Part shown: piece after piece, positions 49,535 through 60,958 of the stretch
How the letters are laid out: each line of letters opens with the position of its first letter
Position numbering within the stretch: the stretch's first letter is position 1
DNA from: Lingula anatina
Lineage: Eukaryota > Brachiopoda > Lingulata > Lingulida > Lingulidae
Assembly (NCBI RefSeq): GCF_001039355.2
Contig: NW_019775857.1
Span: 1,650,715-1,714,714, forward strand
Direction of reading: 5' to 3'
Length of the DNA stretch: 64,000 nucleotides
Notes under the pieces: model-generated
Told to the model about the DNA's origin: nothing
What the model saw: only the letters and a program-made list of their open reading frames with translations
Database searches by the model: none
Made by a program: the position numbers and the translations under genes

Positions 49535-51757
49535 ATAATTGCATTACATACACATGACTGATCTGACATCAAATATAAACTGTAATGTTTGATGAAAGAA
49601 TTCTAATGTACAGCCTCAAATTTTACCAACTTTATCATTTGAGAAGATGTTGTTTTTGGTCAAGAATTCTTAGTGTGGCAGATGGGTTTCTGAAAGTGTT
49701 AGCAACGCCCCGGTATATAGACCCTACATACGTGGCAATTAAAGGTAAAATGTTTCATGTATCAATAATTTCTGCTCACAGCTATAATATTGCATATATG
49801 TTAACACTTTCATTCTTAAACTTATCAATATGCCATATAACTCACTACTTTCTCTATTTATCAATTTGCGGTTGTTGATATGACGATGCAACGATTTCTT
49901 CCAGTACAAGACTTTTATTACCCAAGAGACAATGACGATTGTAGTGTATGCCAAGACGCTTATATATTGACCTATGATTATTCATTATACATATGTATAA
50001 TTCATTCGGTTATGTGCGTGTTACACCCATCGCATATAACGCTTCACACTATGTTCAAATTCAGCCCACTTGTCCATTTCATGTCATGAATATTGAATTC
50101 TTATGCCAATTCTTTATGACTTATTTTTGGACTTTCTATTGGCACTAATACAAAACTTTAAATGCGGAATGTAATAGATATAATAATCACGGTTGCCAAG
50201 TTATTGCGATCGTTCTGAGGACCAAAATACTCGGAAGGGCAGACCTCGGTATCTATTCTAAGCCAAGCAAACCCCATTGCCGTTTATTCCTGTTGAACTA
50301 ACAAGAAACTCCCGCCAATAAGCTCACCTTGGCACAGGCAACCATAACTTGTTGTTCATCATTTTGTTCTCACAATAGAAACTAATTTTGTGTTTGTTCA
50401 TGTAATGTTTTTGTTTTGCCAGCAAACGTGCGTGAGTCAATCCGAACCATGCTTTTCTTGATTAAATAAATTAAAAACAATGAGCTCATATGAGATTACT
50501 AAACCTATTCGTGGGATAATACGCTCAAGAGTAAAAGAGTGACCAGAATTACGCCAAAGAAAAACATTTGTGTTTCTAATTGAAGGCATTATCCGTTCAG
50601 GGATGGTTTTCTTTCTTGCGAAGAACAAGAGGGAAGAATGCACCCCGAGTTGTAGAACGCTGCACGGTGCCGGTTTAAACATTTATTTGAAAAGTTACTG
50701 CGGCAAGACTACAGCCAGCTCTTTGACACTGAGGGTGACAAAAGTGGGAAGGTTTTCGGGAACAGGAGAGAAGAAAAGTAACAACTTCCGCGGTTTTTAA
50801 TAACTTGTTAAGTAAACAAGTTAAGCTAAAAGAAAAACCACAGGATTGGTATATGGATATGATGGCATGTCGCAGACAGACAGACGAATACTTGACTGTC
50901 TAATTATAACGTTATGACAATTTTTTGAACAAATTTACAATGAACCATAGAGAAACATTTTACAACACAATATTTTACAGAATATTTCCTTTGACGACTG
51001 AAAATTTGGCTTGTCGATATCAATTTTTTTGTCTCTACGCTTTGGAAAACGGAAATTGCTGTAAAACCCTGTATTATATAAATTTATATTAAAGTTCTCT
51101 GCGTGAGCTGTTCATTTTGTTGACTGTTTTACGCCTTTTGGAAAGAATTGGTAATATGACTCTGGTAGAAAGAATATCAATTCTAGTTCAATTAATGACC
51201 GATATTAAACGTGATTATAGTCAGGAAAAGAAGCATGGATTCCTTCACTTTTAGTCCAGAATAATAGTCAAAGTTAAACTGACACAAAAAATAACAGGGG
51301 CCACAGGTTCTGTAGCACTCACCAGCAGAAAGTTTTCCTGTTGAACCATATTTTAAGTTTAACTAGTTTATGTTACGCATGTGTTGGAAACACAAAGTGG
51401 CCAAGCATAAACCATAATACAGCCAACAAAACTCAGGAACACTCGTTTTTTTTAGGGGGAGGGAAATATAGCAAAAATCTACACTTAGTCACAGACAAAC
51501 AAACCACACGTCATTCCAATTACGTGATCAGATGGTGTTTAAATTTAAGAAGTTGAAATCGTGACACGGGGTCCGTGAAGATCTTTTTTAGGATTATCGT
51601 AGTCATTCTCTTCTGGAGCAAGGGTTTTCCATTCGGGCGTCCTTTGCTCCGGGCCAGCAGGCTTTAATTAGGATCAGGGACGCTGGTACGTGAGGCCGGG
51701 GATAAAGTGCACCTCGCAGCCAGCCAGCAGTATTTGCTTGCCGCCGCGTACAACACC
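49535..51757. other. Intergenic, no gene seen
   Basis: No coding block recognised. A weak TATA-like GATAAAG at 51701 sits about 57 bp before the protease start codon and could be its promoter. AATAAA occurs near 50464. Confidence 0.5.
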
Positions 51758-51824
51758 ATGCAGTTGGCTGCTGGTATGCAATGGCTTCTAACGTCTGCTG
51801 TGGTTCTGAATTCAATCTCAGGAG
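51758..51824 (+). CDS. Protease first coding exon: signal peptide
   Basis: Starts [18 protein letters not shown], with a hydrophobic core typical of a secretion signal; the second Met (51776) could also start. Ends in phase 1 at GGAG|GTAAGT and joins GTTGCATTGACG at 53631 with the frame kept. The 1.8-kb intron holds a MITE-like element. Confidence 0.7.
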
Positions 51825-54800
51825 GTAAGTCTAAAATAGTTGATGTACATGCTGATATTACTTGCATTCCAATGTTTTCAGTTTCAGTGACGGCGATGCG
51901 ATTAAGTTATTATGTAAGTGTATACCTTTGCGGTTTCACGTTTCCAGTTTGCTCATGCCAATGTTTTTACCTGTTCTCTGTCGTCAAAGATACCCATATA
52001 AACTTGTACTTTGAAACTTTGGACAGAATGTTTTCATATTATATGAAGTACTTACAGAAATAACATAATCGCACGTTCGTCACTTTGTATAAAGTGTGCC
52101 ATGAAGTACACGAAGTAGACTATATATACAATGTACTGACTCAGAGAGTGAAGTTGTTTGCATGCAGCCAGTGTGTGTGTGTTTTTCAGATACATTTTTT
52201 GGATGCCGTCCCTTTTTCCATAGAACTTTATTGCCTTTTAACGGCCTTTTTGTGAAATGGCTCCATAAATTTCACATTTCACCCAAACGTTTATGACCTT
52301 TTCATTAAAATCCTATAATAACATCTCAGCGTATGGCCGTAGACCATTATTCTTTTGATTAATCTCAAATGTGCCTCATGGGAAATCTGTGAAACACTTT
52401 GCTACAAGGTAGCCGGACAACCAGCGATTCCAACTCGTTATGCTCGATTACATAGTCCAATGCTAATACATATAGCCATCTCGACATTCTACAACCACAC
52501 TGCACCTGGCGTGCAGCATCTGGAAACCCACGTGTTTAAAAACTAAACGAAAAGGGAATTCCTTCGGGTGAACTTGCTCTAGGATTCAAATGTATAAGAA
52601 AAGCGTTGAGCCTTGGAAAAACACCTCTCTCCAGAACCATAACACAGAATGTTAATCAATATCGAATGGAATCGCTACATTACTTGTAACAACACAGTAT
52701 GTCGCGTGCCCGAATGGTTATAAGACGCCGTGTCCCAAGTGTTAATGGTTACCAGTAGCCTAAAACAGATGGCAATACTGCGGAGACGCCCATTTCCGCA
52801 ATATTCTATAGTTTCATCTATATGACCAGCTGGGGGATTGGTTTACGTTTTTGCCATCATTACATCTTGTTCTAAACGTTGGTAAAATATGAAGCTTAAA
52901 GGGATAACAGCTGTTCATTTTGGCCAAAAAATGAATTTTTCTGGGGTAAACAGCAATTTCCCCATACTTACCAATGATTACACTGTAATTAATCTATTTC
53001 TACATTCAAAGTTAGTCCCTGTTTTTTTTTTTCTAAAAGGTTTTTTCTAATCTCTTAAGAGATTTTTACAGAGTATAGTCATCTATGGAGGTCATGTGGT
53101 CGAATGGCAAGTACAGATTTCAGATTTACTGCCATAACTGCCGTTTTTGTGGTAAAATAGAATATATTATAGTTCTTTGAGTTGTTTACAATGTATTTAT
53201 TGTGAGATATAGATATCATATGAAGAGTTATTATCCCTTTAAGTTTTTCAAAGGTTCTCATACCAAATCTGGTAAAAGTGTCTTTCGATAAAACACCTTA
53301 TCAAACCTAATAACAGTGTCCAATACATGAGTTATAGTCTCCTCATACATCTGTTGACATTTTACAGCTGTGGCTGACTAGTACAATGGTTAAAGGCGAG
53401 CTTTTGCCCTGTGTAGTTAAAGGAACTGAACTTTAAAAAATAACTTGACCCAGATAAACTTTGGCAAATGACTGTTTTAAATCCAGTTATGTTTTCGTTT
53501 ACTTTTCCATTTTTTAGACTCTATGACTTAACAGAACTTGACAGATAGCGTCTTTATCAATTTATGTATGTACATTGTGTACCACTGGCGTCTCATGACA
53601 CGTTTTTGTTTTAAAATCACCTGTTGTTAGTTGCATTGACGTGCGTCCCGGAGCTGATCCACCTGAAGTCCAGTCAGATGGACAAATGGAACTATTGGTA
53701 CAAAATCAACTTCAAGACAGAGGTGAAGACAGTCACCATAGAGGACCCGGACGCCTTTGGTCTGGATGATATAAAGGAAAAAGAATTCAGACTGAATGGT
53801 AAGAGAGTGAAGGTGAATTTGATTTTTTTTTTGCAAACAAGTAGGAAATAACATAAAAACACTTGTTCACACTTCATACTGGTAGTGCAATTCCACTTAA
53901 CGTACAGAGTGAATACAAAAACTTATGAGGTCGCTAGAACTGTATTATGTTTGAAGATCACGTGGTTGTTTTGTGGTGACGAGTGTAAAAATCGCACGTG
54001 CTCAGTTGACAACGCCAGATCTCCACTTTCAAATAAAATAAACCGTCGTTAAATCAATCGAATGAACAAATACATGTGTGACTTTGTTTACCAAAAAAAA
54101 AAAAAAAAAAAAGGCGAAACAAAAACAGCTGTGAGAGCGTACGAAACAACAAATATTGCTGAAAATATATTCCATCACTCACATTACTAAGAGTGACAAG
54201 TCGAACGATAATGATTTCGGCTTTATATTCTTAGAAGAATTATAGTTTTGAAAAACTAGTTTGGCTCAAATTGCATTATTTCATTAGCCGTGTAATAAGC
54301 TTCAGAAAGGTTTGCACAATTTCTTCAACCAAAAGGTTTTGTCTGACCTTTTGTGCAACCAATAACTCGTATAATCATGGAATAGGCAAGTATCAACAGA
54401 AATGGTGAGCGAACCCAATTTTCCATTTCCATTCTCTACTTCTATGGCGTTTTACTGCACATGCACACACAACGCAGAAATTGACTAAATCATCATCAAA
54501 TAAAGTTGGATAGAATCTCCAACATATTTATTTCTTGATTTAATGGACTGATTTTGGAAGTTAAAAAACATTGACAAACTTATTTTTCAAATTCAAAAGC
54601 CATGATTGTAAACTATGTTTAAAAAGCAGAATCTACTGTGATCGTGAAGAAGTTGTGGTGCGTTCTTCGCGTCAATTCGGGCCTGTGCATGTTAGAAAAC
54701 TATATAAAAGAATGTATAACAATAATCTTCAAACATAATAAACAAAAAACATAAACATGTTTGATTATGAGAACATGATGTTATAGGACAGAAAACGTGA

Positions 54801-57529
54801 ACACCATAAATTATCGATTCTCTCAGATGTAAAGCCAACTAGAACACTTTGCTTGACAAATTATGGTAATGAGACAAAACTTGGCACAGTCATTTCATAG
54901 GCCAGTCAAAATAATTCAATATTAAGATTAAAATTTTATATTTGTGGACGAAAAGAAGAGATCATTATTGTATAACAAAATTTCCCTTTTTATGAAAGAT
55001 CTTGTAAAATTGTTTAGTTGAACTTGCGTATACACAATAAACCAAACATTTAGCAAAATATCATGTATTTTCACGTCCACATGTGTTAGCGTGGTTATGT
55101 GTTCGACATATCGATGGAAACTTAAAAATTTTACAAAATCTTTTCCAATTTCCATCTCAGGCAACATCCATGTTCTGCGGTACGCTGGCGCCGCCATATA
55201 CCTGACGCAGACGAACCTTCTCACCCATGCGGAAGACATTTTAAACAACCAGTACCTGCAGGCGGATCTGTACAAGACGCACAGCATACACGGGATCGTT
55301 TCTCAAGGTAATTATTCTTTTTATCTTAATCTCGTTATCTCTCTTGGGATTAGGGTTTCTGAGAAATAGTCATGGCTGGTGTTGATTTCTTTGGCGCCTT
55401 TGTTTTTCTATTATTGAATTAAACCTTATTCCTTTTGTATCCGATTCAAGCCTAGGTCCTATAGCAACAACTGAGACTGGGGATTGATGCCACGATCCTG
55501 TTACCTTCGCGTGTAAAAATTTAACCTGTTGTAATTTGATCACCGTGGGTCTGTACCAACAAGGACATTATTAAATTCAACTCATTGTGTGAATGTTCTG
55601 GCGCACGAGTTTCCCCGTGGGGCAGCAATTACCAAACATGTTTGTAAACATAGTTTTACCTGTAATTCCCCCCACCATCAGTCATAATCGATGCTAGCCT
55701 TTATCTTCTCCGCATTGCTTTAAAAGGGAGAAATAATTATATTTTAGGTGGATATCATGAAGAATTAGAACACGACTACTACCCTTACAAGGAATCATGG
55801 GTGACAAAGTTTGCCGTGTCTTATTCAGATGACGGAAAGAACTTCCGGTATCTCACAATTGGGGACAATGTCACTGATCCTAACCATATCCTGGTGAGTT
55901 AAAATTGTCTACTTGACTGTATAATTATACAGATCGTGGAATGAGTTTGTCAGCTTGTGGGAAACAGATGACACGGACTGAAAAAAAAGCTGTTCCGAAA
56001 CGCGTGGTAATTAAAGTTGACATGGCTTTAAACAGGAAGTCTGAAAAAGATTCAAGCAGGATCTTAGCCAAGTTTTCTTTAATGTCAGTATTTTTCCTTA
56101 TTCATCATATTTAAGTAAGTCAGGTTTTAGATTAACATCTACATCGACGTACTGTTAATGGCAGTCAAATATAACTACCCTTTTTTTAGGTTTTCCTGGG
56201 AAATACAGATGGCAAACAAAAGCGTCGCGTGATGTTCCCATCTCCTATCTCTGCCCGCTATGTGCGGTATCACCCCATTCAAGGCAGGGACTCTCAAAAA
56301 TCGTCCATTTATATACAGATGAGGATGGGGCTCGTCGGTTGCATTGACGGTACGGCCACCTAGCGACTATTCTTTTATAATTAGAATAAAGTCATGGTTG
56401 TCAATTTCTACATAAAAGTTAGCTGTTAACTACTTATTTTTCGAGATAAAATGGCCATTGATTTGCCGCTGCTTGCTGAAACCTTGAAACAAACCTTGAA
56501 ACAGACGATGCATTTCCTTGTCCTAAGATTAAATTTAACGAAAATTCTGTCCGCTCTACTCTTATTTCTTAACGGACTTTACAGTCTTACAAGCTTAACC
56601 TCAGATCAACAGATCATAGGCCTGGGGGAAGATTTCTATACCATTTACTTGNACCACACTCTCTCCTCAGGAGGGTCGTCCTATGCTAGGTCACCTTTTT
56701 TCACTGGAAATGGGCATTTATTGATGCGAAAAGGTTGTAATCCGTAGGCAGACGATGGCGTGTTCTAATATGCATGGGCAGGGTTTCTCATTACCAAAAT
56801 AGGAGTAAATCGTAGATCGCATGCCTTTCAACACGTAAAGTTTTTTTTTCTCGGTACCTTCTGCATTTGTCTGTAATATTTGTTTCTTGTTACATGATCA
56901 GTAGAGGATTGGTTTTTCTAAAACACATCATGACTAAGAAATTTTAACGTTTCTCAACATATTCCAATTTCAGTCGATTGTCATCACACTGCACCGAGTT
57001 CACGTGCCCGCCTCAAATCTCTGCCATAACGGCAGCATCACTGTATACGGGGGCGACTCGGAGACGTCCCAGACCGCTCCGTTATTGTGCAAGGTTTGTG
57101 GCTTTCACAGTGGCCCGCAATCTTTCAACAGCCATGCGTCAGAAGTCACTGTCATATTCAAGTCTTATAACAGCAATGATTTCTTCACAGGGGAGTTCTT
57201 CCCGTCTTCCCCTGTCAATGGTGGGTGTGGAAGGAACTACGGGGGTTATAACTATTACAGGAGGAGAAAGAAACGGATCATAGGGGGCAGCACGTCTGCT
57301 CCTGGGCGCTGGCCATGGAATGTAAGAATACCACGTTTATCAAACTATGATGCTGTAGTAAATAACCAGTTCTGGGTGTCTTTAAATGTCATAAAAATAT
57401 CTCTCCCAACAATTGACAATTAAATAAAAAATAGAATAACTTTTGGACATCTAACCGTAAATAGACGGAATATCGGAGGGTTTGATACTTCACATTTTCC
57501 AAATATATCAAGCGTGTTTCTTTTAATAG

Positions 57530-57561
<32 letters not shown>

Positions 57562-59153
57562 CCTTGTTATATTTTCCTCAAGGTCAAAGTGCTCAAGTCT
57601 ACGTTATCTCACAACCACGGCTTCTGGTGCGGAGGTACACTGATTCATCCTCGTTGGGTTTTGACTGCCGCACATTGTTTGGAGGGGTAAAAATCTTAAA
57701 AATTAAATTATTATTTTTTTGTCATCTTACTAGGAAAGCTGCACTGTCCTCATTTCTAGATTAAAAATAGAATGTGAAAGATCGGGAAATGCATTTTACT
57801 CGTTCAAAACAAATAATAAGGTAAATGACTTATGTGTCGATGTTAAGTATTAGTATGTATTTAGTCTCTTTTTTCTTTAATTCAGAGTACCCACAGCAGA
57901 TTACGAAATTGTTGCACTGGACAATCAGCGCCGTCGAGCTGTCAAGACTTTTATCCATGACCAGTTTTTTGAAAGAAATAATCCTTTTAAGGTATATAAT
58001 ATTCATACTGTACAAGCGTATTAAAGTAGAACATGATATAGACCTATATTTATGAGAGCATTCTTAAATCCAGCACGAACATTTTAATACATGGAAAAAC
58101 AACAACAACAACAACAAAAAAATGTTTTGGAATCGCTTTTCTTTCTCAAAATGATCCAGGTTAAGCTTTAGAGGAGGTAAAATCTACGGTTGACGTCCCG
58201 GACTCTTACACTGACTTTATTTTGTAGTAATATGATAATTCCGTCATAATTTTGTTTAGCCAATGGCTCCCTAAACATTATTGTTTATAATCATTTAGCT
58301 TCTAAACGATGTTGGCCTCATCTACCTTGAGCGAGACTTCCAGCTGGGATATGGTGCTAACACAGTCTGCCCCCCAGATGGCGGAAGAAGAGACTGGGAG
58401 TCAAGCACCTGTTATTTCACTGGCTGGGGAAGGATACAGCCCACAGGTGAGTCAGTTCCCTGGTTTTTAGTTCGGTTGGTGAGACGTTGGGCTTTCGAAA
58501 AATATTTTATCAAAAGAACACCTATGTAACCTTCATTGGATTTTTACACACTTGTAGGCTATCACCCAGAAATGATGCAGCAGATCCGGCCTTCTGTCGT
58601 TCCCATGAATATATGTCGATACTACTGGGGCTACCGCTGGATGAAACAAGAAGCCATGATCTGTACGGCGGGACACCCTTACCTACTGCAGGGCTCTAAC
58701 TGCATGGTTAGTGAGAGAAATTAGTTAAATGATCATTGTTTAGAAATTTTGTAGGCAAGAGGGCCAAATCCGTTTGCTTGTCTTAAGTTATTTCTATGAT
58801 AGCATAGCACCAGCGCATCTACCACATCGTAATGAAAGGTACCCAGTATAAATAAGATAGACTTCAATGCATATCAGGAGTGGGGGAAGGGGGGAGCTCT
58901 TAAATTTGTGATAGACAGCACGACCAATGATTTCTTCAAGACTTCAGTTTTGTTTTATTTTTATATTTATCAGGGAGACAGTGGCAGCCCCCTGTTTTGC
59001 AAGCGTAGAGACGGTAGCTACACAGTAGAAGGTATATTTAGCTGGTTGTATAGGGAATGCGGTACAATGGCCAAACCAGACGTGTTTTCACGAGCCTCGG
59101 CACACTGGCCTTGGGTACAAGAAATCATGCATACGTACTCTCCGGGATATTAG
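51758..59153 (+). CDS. Secreted F5/8C-CUB-S1 serine protease, 11 exons found, one CUB exon missing
   Basis: Exons: 51758-51824, 53631-53798, 55161-55307, 55748-55893, 56190-56349, [missing], 56974-57321, 57583-57686, 57886-57991, 58299-58446, 58558-58706, 58974-59153. The first encodes a signal peptide. The next four give an N-terminal region and an F5/8 type C (discoidin) domain. 56974 onward gives the second half of a CUB domain, an [10 protein letters not shown] activation site and a complete S1 protease (His TAAHC, Asp NDVGLI, Ser GDSGSPL), then the stop. The 3' part sums to 1035 nt in frame. Exon 56349 ends in phase 1 while 56974 starts in phase 0, so at least one exon is absent. The residue six before the catalytic Ser is Ser, not Asp, so trypsin specificity is unlikely. 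I know no standard name for this combination. AATAAA follows at 59573. Confidence 0.85.
52893..53246. mobile_element. MITE-like element in protease intron 1
   Basis: Terminal inverted repeats of about 27 bp (AAGCTTAAAGGGATAACAGC... left, TTATCCCTTTAAGTTT... right) with four mismatches enclose about 300 bp of AT-rich non-coding sequence. No target-site duplication was resolved. Two clusters resembling tRNA B-box/A-box words nearby (about 52700 and 53370) are not part of it. Confidence 0.5.
53631..56349 (+). CDS. Protease F5/8C (discoidin) region, four exons
   Basis: Exon 53631-53798 is an unassigned N-terminal piece with one Cys. Exons 55161-55307, 55748-55893 and 56190-56349 form the F5/8C domain. 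Hallmarks are [44 protein letters not shown] and [11 protein letters not shown], closing in GLVGC. Such domains bind carbohydrate or phospholipid on cells and matrix. Phases are 1-1, 1-1, 1-0 and 0-1, consistent at each junction. Confidence 0.85.
54093..54112 (+). repeat. Poly-A run (about 20)
   Basis: Homopolymer inside protease intron 2; could be the tail of an old retroelement, but no body was recognised upstream. Confidence 0.7.
56652..56652. other. Single-N assembly join inside the protease gene
   Basis: One N lies between the F5/8C and CUB exons, exactly where a coding exon is required by reading phase. It is probably a join where sequence was lost. Confidence 0.6.
56974..57321 (+). 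CDS. Protease exon: second half of CUB, linker and activation site
   Basis: The open frame in phase 0 gives [18 protein letters not shown], then a glycine turn and CKVCG, and TGEFF, matching the C-terminal half of a CUB domain. A basic stretch (YYRRRKKR) ends at the zymogen cleavage site before IIGG (codon at 57277). The first CUB half, with its CG and SPxYP motifs, is not in the upstream intron as assembled; the single N at 56652 lies there. Confidence 0.75.
57277..59153 (+). CDS. S1 peptidase domain of the F5/8C-CUB protease
   Basis: Chymotrypsin-fold serine protease spanning six exons. The N-terminus after activation is [15 protein letters not shown]. The catalytic His codon is at 57673, the Asp codon at 58308 (NDVGLI in place of the usual NDIAL) and the Ser codon at 58980 (GDSGSPL in place of GDSGGP). 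Position 189 (chymotrypsin numbering) is Ser and position 216 appears to be Leu (FSWLYREC), so the S1 pocket is neither trypsin-like nor open. A chymotrypsin- or elastase-like preference, or a narrow pocket, is inferred. The protein ends SPGY. Confidence 0.85.
57531..57557 (+). repeat. (CT)n microsatellite
   Basis: Thirteen CT dinucleotides about 25 bp before the acceptor of the catalytic-His exon, next to its pyrimidine tract. Confidence 0.9.
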
Positions 59154-59572
59154 CGCGAGTGATATTCCTATCACAAGAGCAGTTGTGATCTTAATCCGCT
59201 CTGGTTTCATCAGTTGCAGCAAGACAGAATGGACTTGTTGTAAAGACCTTGCTAAGCAGTTTATTGCATTGGATGCTGGCGTGCTGTAACTGCTGTTCTT
59301 GGAGGCAATAGATTACCTGCCTGAAGATCTAGGGAACAGTATACCAAGGAGGTTGAGACGATTTCAGGAACTTTAAAGTACGCTTCATGTCCCTGTACCT
59401 CTCTTATTCAATCTAAGGAATTTTATAAAATATTGCAGTTCAGATACTTCTGCTTGATACAAAATACATTAAGATTCCTATAGTTTACGTTCCCAGTTTG
59501 TGGGATCAAACTTATCCACATTTATTTACCTGCAGGTGTGATACGTTTACAAATATATTTATGAAATATAAT

Positions 59573-59578
59573 AATAAA
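59573..59578 (+). terminator. Poly(A) signal of the F5/8C-CUB protease
   Basis: AATAAA about 420 bp after the stop codon, the first canonical hexamer downstream. Confidence 0.7.
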
Positions 59579-59603
59579 GACAAGATTTGTACTACCAGCA
59601 CGC

Positions 59604-59609
59604 TTTATT
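59604..59609 (-). terminator. Poly(A) signal candidate of beta-catenin
   Basis: TTTATT on the + strand is AATAAA on the - strand. It is the first such hexamer I found downstream of the beta-catenin stop, giving a 3' UTR of about 1.35 kb and placing the two 3' ends back to back. Confidence 0.55.
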
Positions 59610-60958
59610 TCCGAGATGGCAAACTAAAATATACAATCTACACAGCCATAGGTGTCGTTGAGAATAAAATGCAACTAAACAATAATTTCCAAATAATAAC
59701 TACTCTATTTACGATATAATCCGCACTTTGTACGCAAGTCAATAGGGGGCGCTTTATGCTGACATTTACACAAGATGGAATGACACTCGCAACCAGCTGC
59801 ATACCGATGACGTCACACTCCTGTAAAATGGCGTCACACTGCCTGCACTGTTTGTTTTTTGAAGCAGGAGCTAAAATGCAGGCAGTTTGTATACACGTGA
59901 TATCGTCTCCCTATTAACTTAAGTACAGTAGATGCGGGCAAGATTACTTTGGTGAGGTGGTTAACTATACAATTTTTATACAATTTCCGAATGCAATGAT
60001 TTTTTGTAATTATACTGTAACATGATAATTTGATTATTGTGAATAATTCTAACAACATGATTACATCATATATCACCAGTATGGCCGTGCACTTGTTAAA
60101 AAACCTCACAAAGTAATCCTGCAATTCTTAAAAACAAATATTTAAAAGACATAATAATGCTGTACAATGTGATAAAGATAATGATCTTTTTTAAGTAGCA
60201 ATAATAAAAGAAATCCATTACTGTAAATTGCTCTGATAAAAATGTGCTCTTTCTATATGTATATATATATAAACTACCATCATGGGCTGTCACAGATCAT
60301 TTATGTATATTCTCTACAAAACTAAGTTTCTCTTTTATAAAATTGTTTTCTGCAATATTGAAATGCTTATGTCAGAAGATGGACAGAGACTGCTCCAAAC
60401 CCGGATCTCAAACAGTTTGAATCCACAGTATCCTTCAGAAAAAATGGGTCCACAATAATAAAATGTTTCAGCCCTAGTCCAATCTCTGTAACAAGCCGAC
60501 GCTGAATCTACTTAAAAATAGTCTCTAGATTTTTCGAGATCCATTGAACGCCACATATTGGCCACCATTTTGAGAGCTAAATCCTTTCAGTTGTTCTGTT
60601 CAGCTAGACAGTTTACAGCTAAGGTCAATTGCTAGCCAAGTCGATATCACCAACATCTCAGACAGTTCTCATTTCTAGCTAGAGGCAAACTGTTCTTTGC
60701 ACAGTCCTGGTTAGAATAAAAACTGCATATATTCCCATTAAAATTGGTCTTTTTAAAGACTTGCTCTTGTTTTTTATCCACAGGCTGCTGTTCTTTTAAC
60801 CCATATTAGTGCACATAATCAACAATTTTGATGATTTTGCTTCCTTTCGTCTGCTGCACTGCACTGTTCCTGATATAAACTGTTAAGAGGATTACACTAC
60901 TCAATCTGCTCCATCTGTGTCTATATTGTCTTTATGTACATCTACTCCAACCTCCAGC
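59610..60958 (-). other. Likely beta-catenin 3' UTR
   Basis: No coding block on either strand. It is bounded by the beta-catenin stop (60959-60961) and the reverse AATAAA at 59604. AT-rich, as expected of a UTR. Extent is inferred, not shown. Confidence 0.5.

Noticed and set aside
52695-52760. tRNA-like words (GCCCGAATGGTTATAAGACGC)
   Set aside because: Resembles the 5' part of a Leu/Ser tRNA, but I could not pair an acceptor stem or find a proper B box; at most an old SINE head.
53360-53420. tRNA-like words (GTGGCTGACTAGTACAATGG)
   Set aside because: Same reason: no convincing cloverleaf or element body.
56451-56747. 98-codon frame between F5/8C and CUB exons as the missing CUB half
   Set aside because: It spans the N, lacks the CUB cysteine pattern, and no donor/acceptor pair gives the required phase 1 to phase 0 exon.
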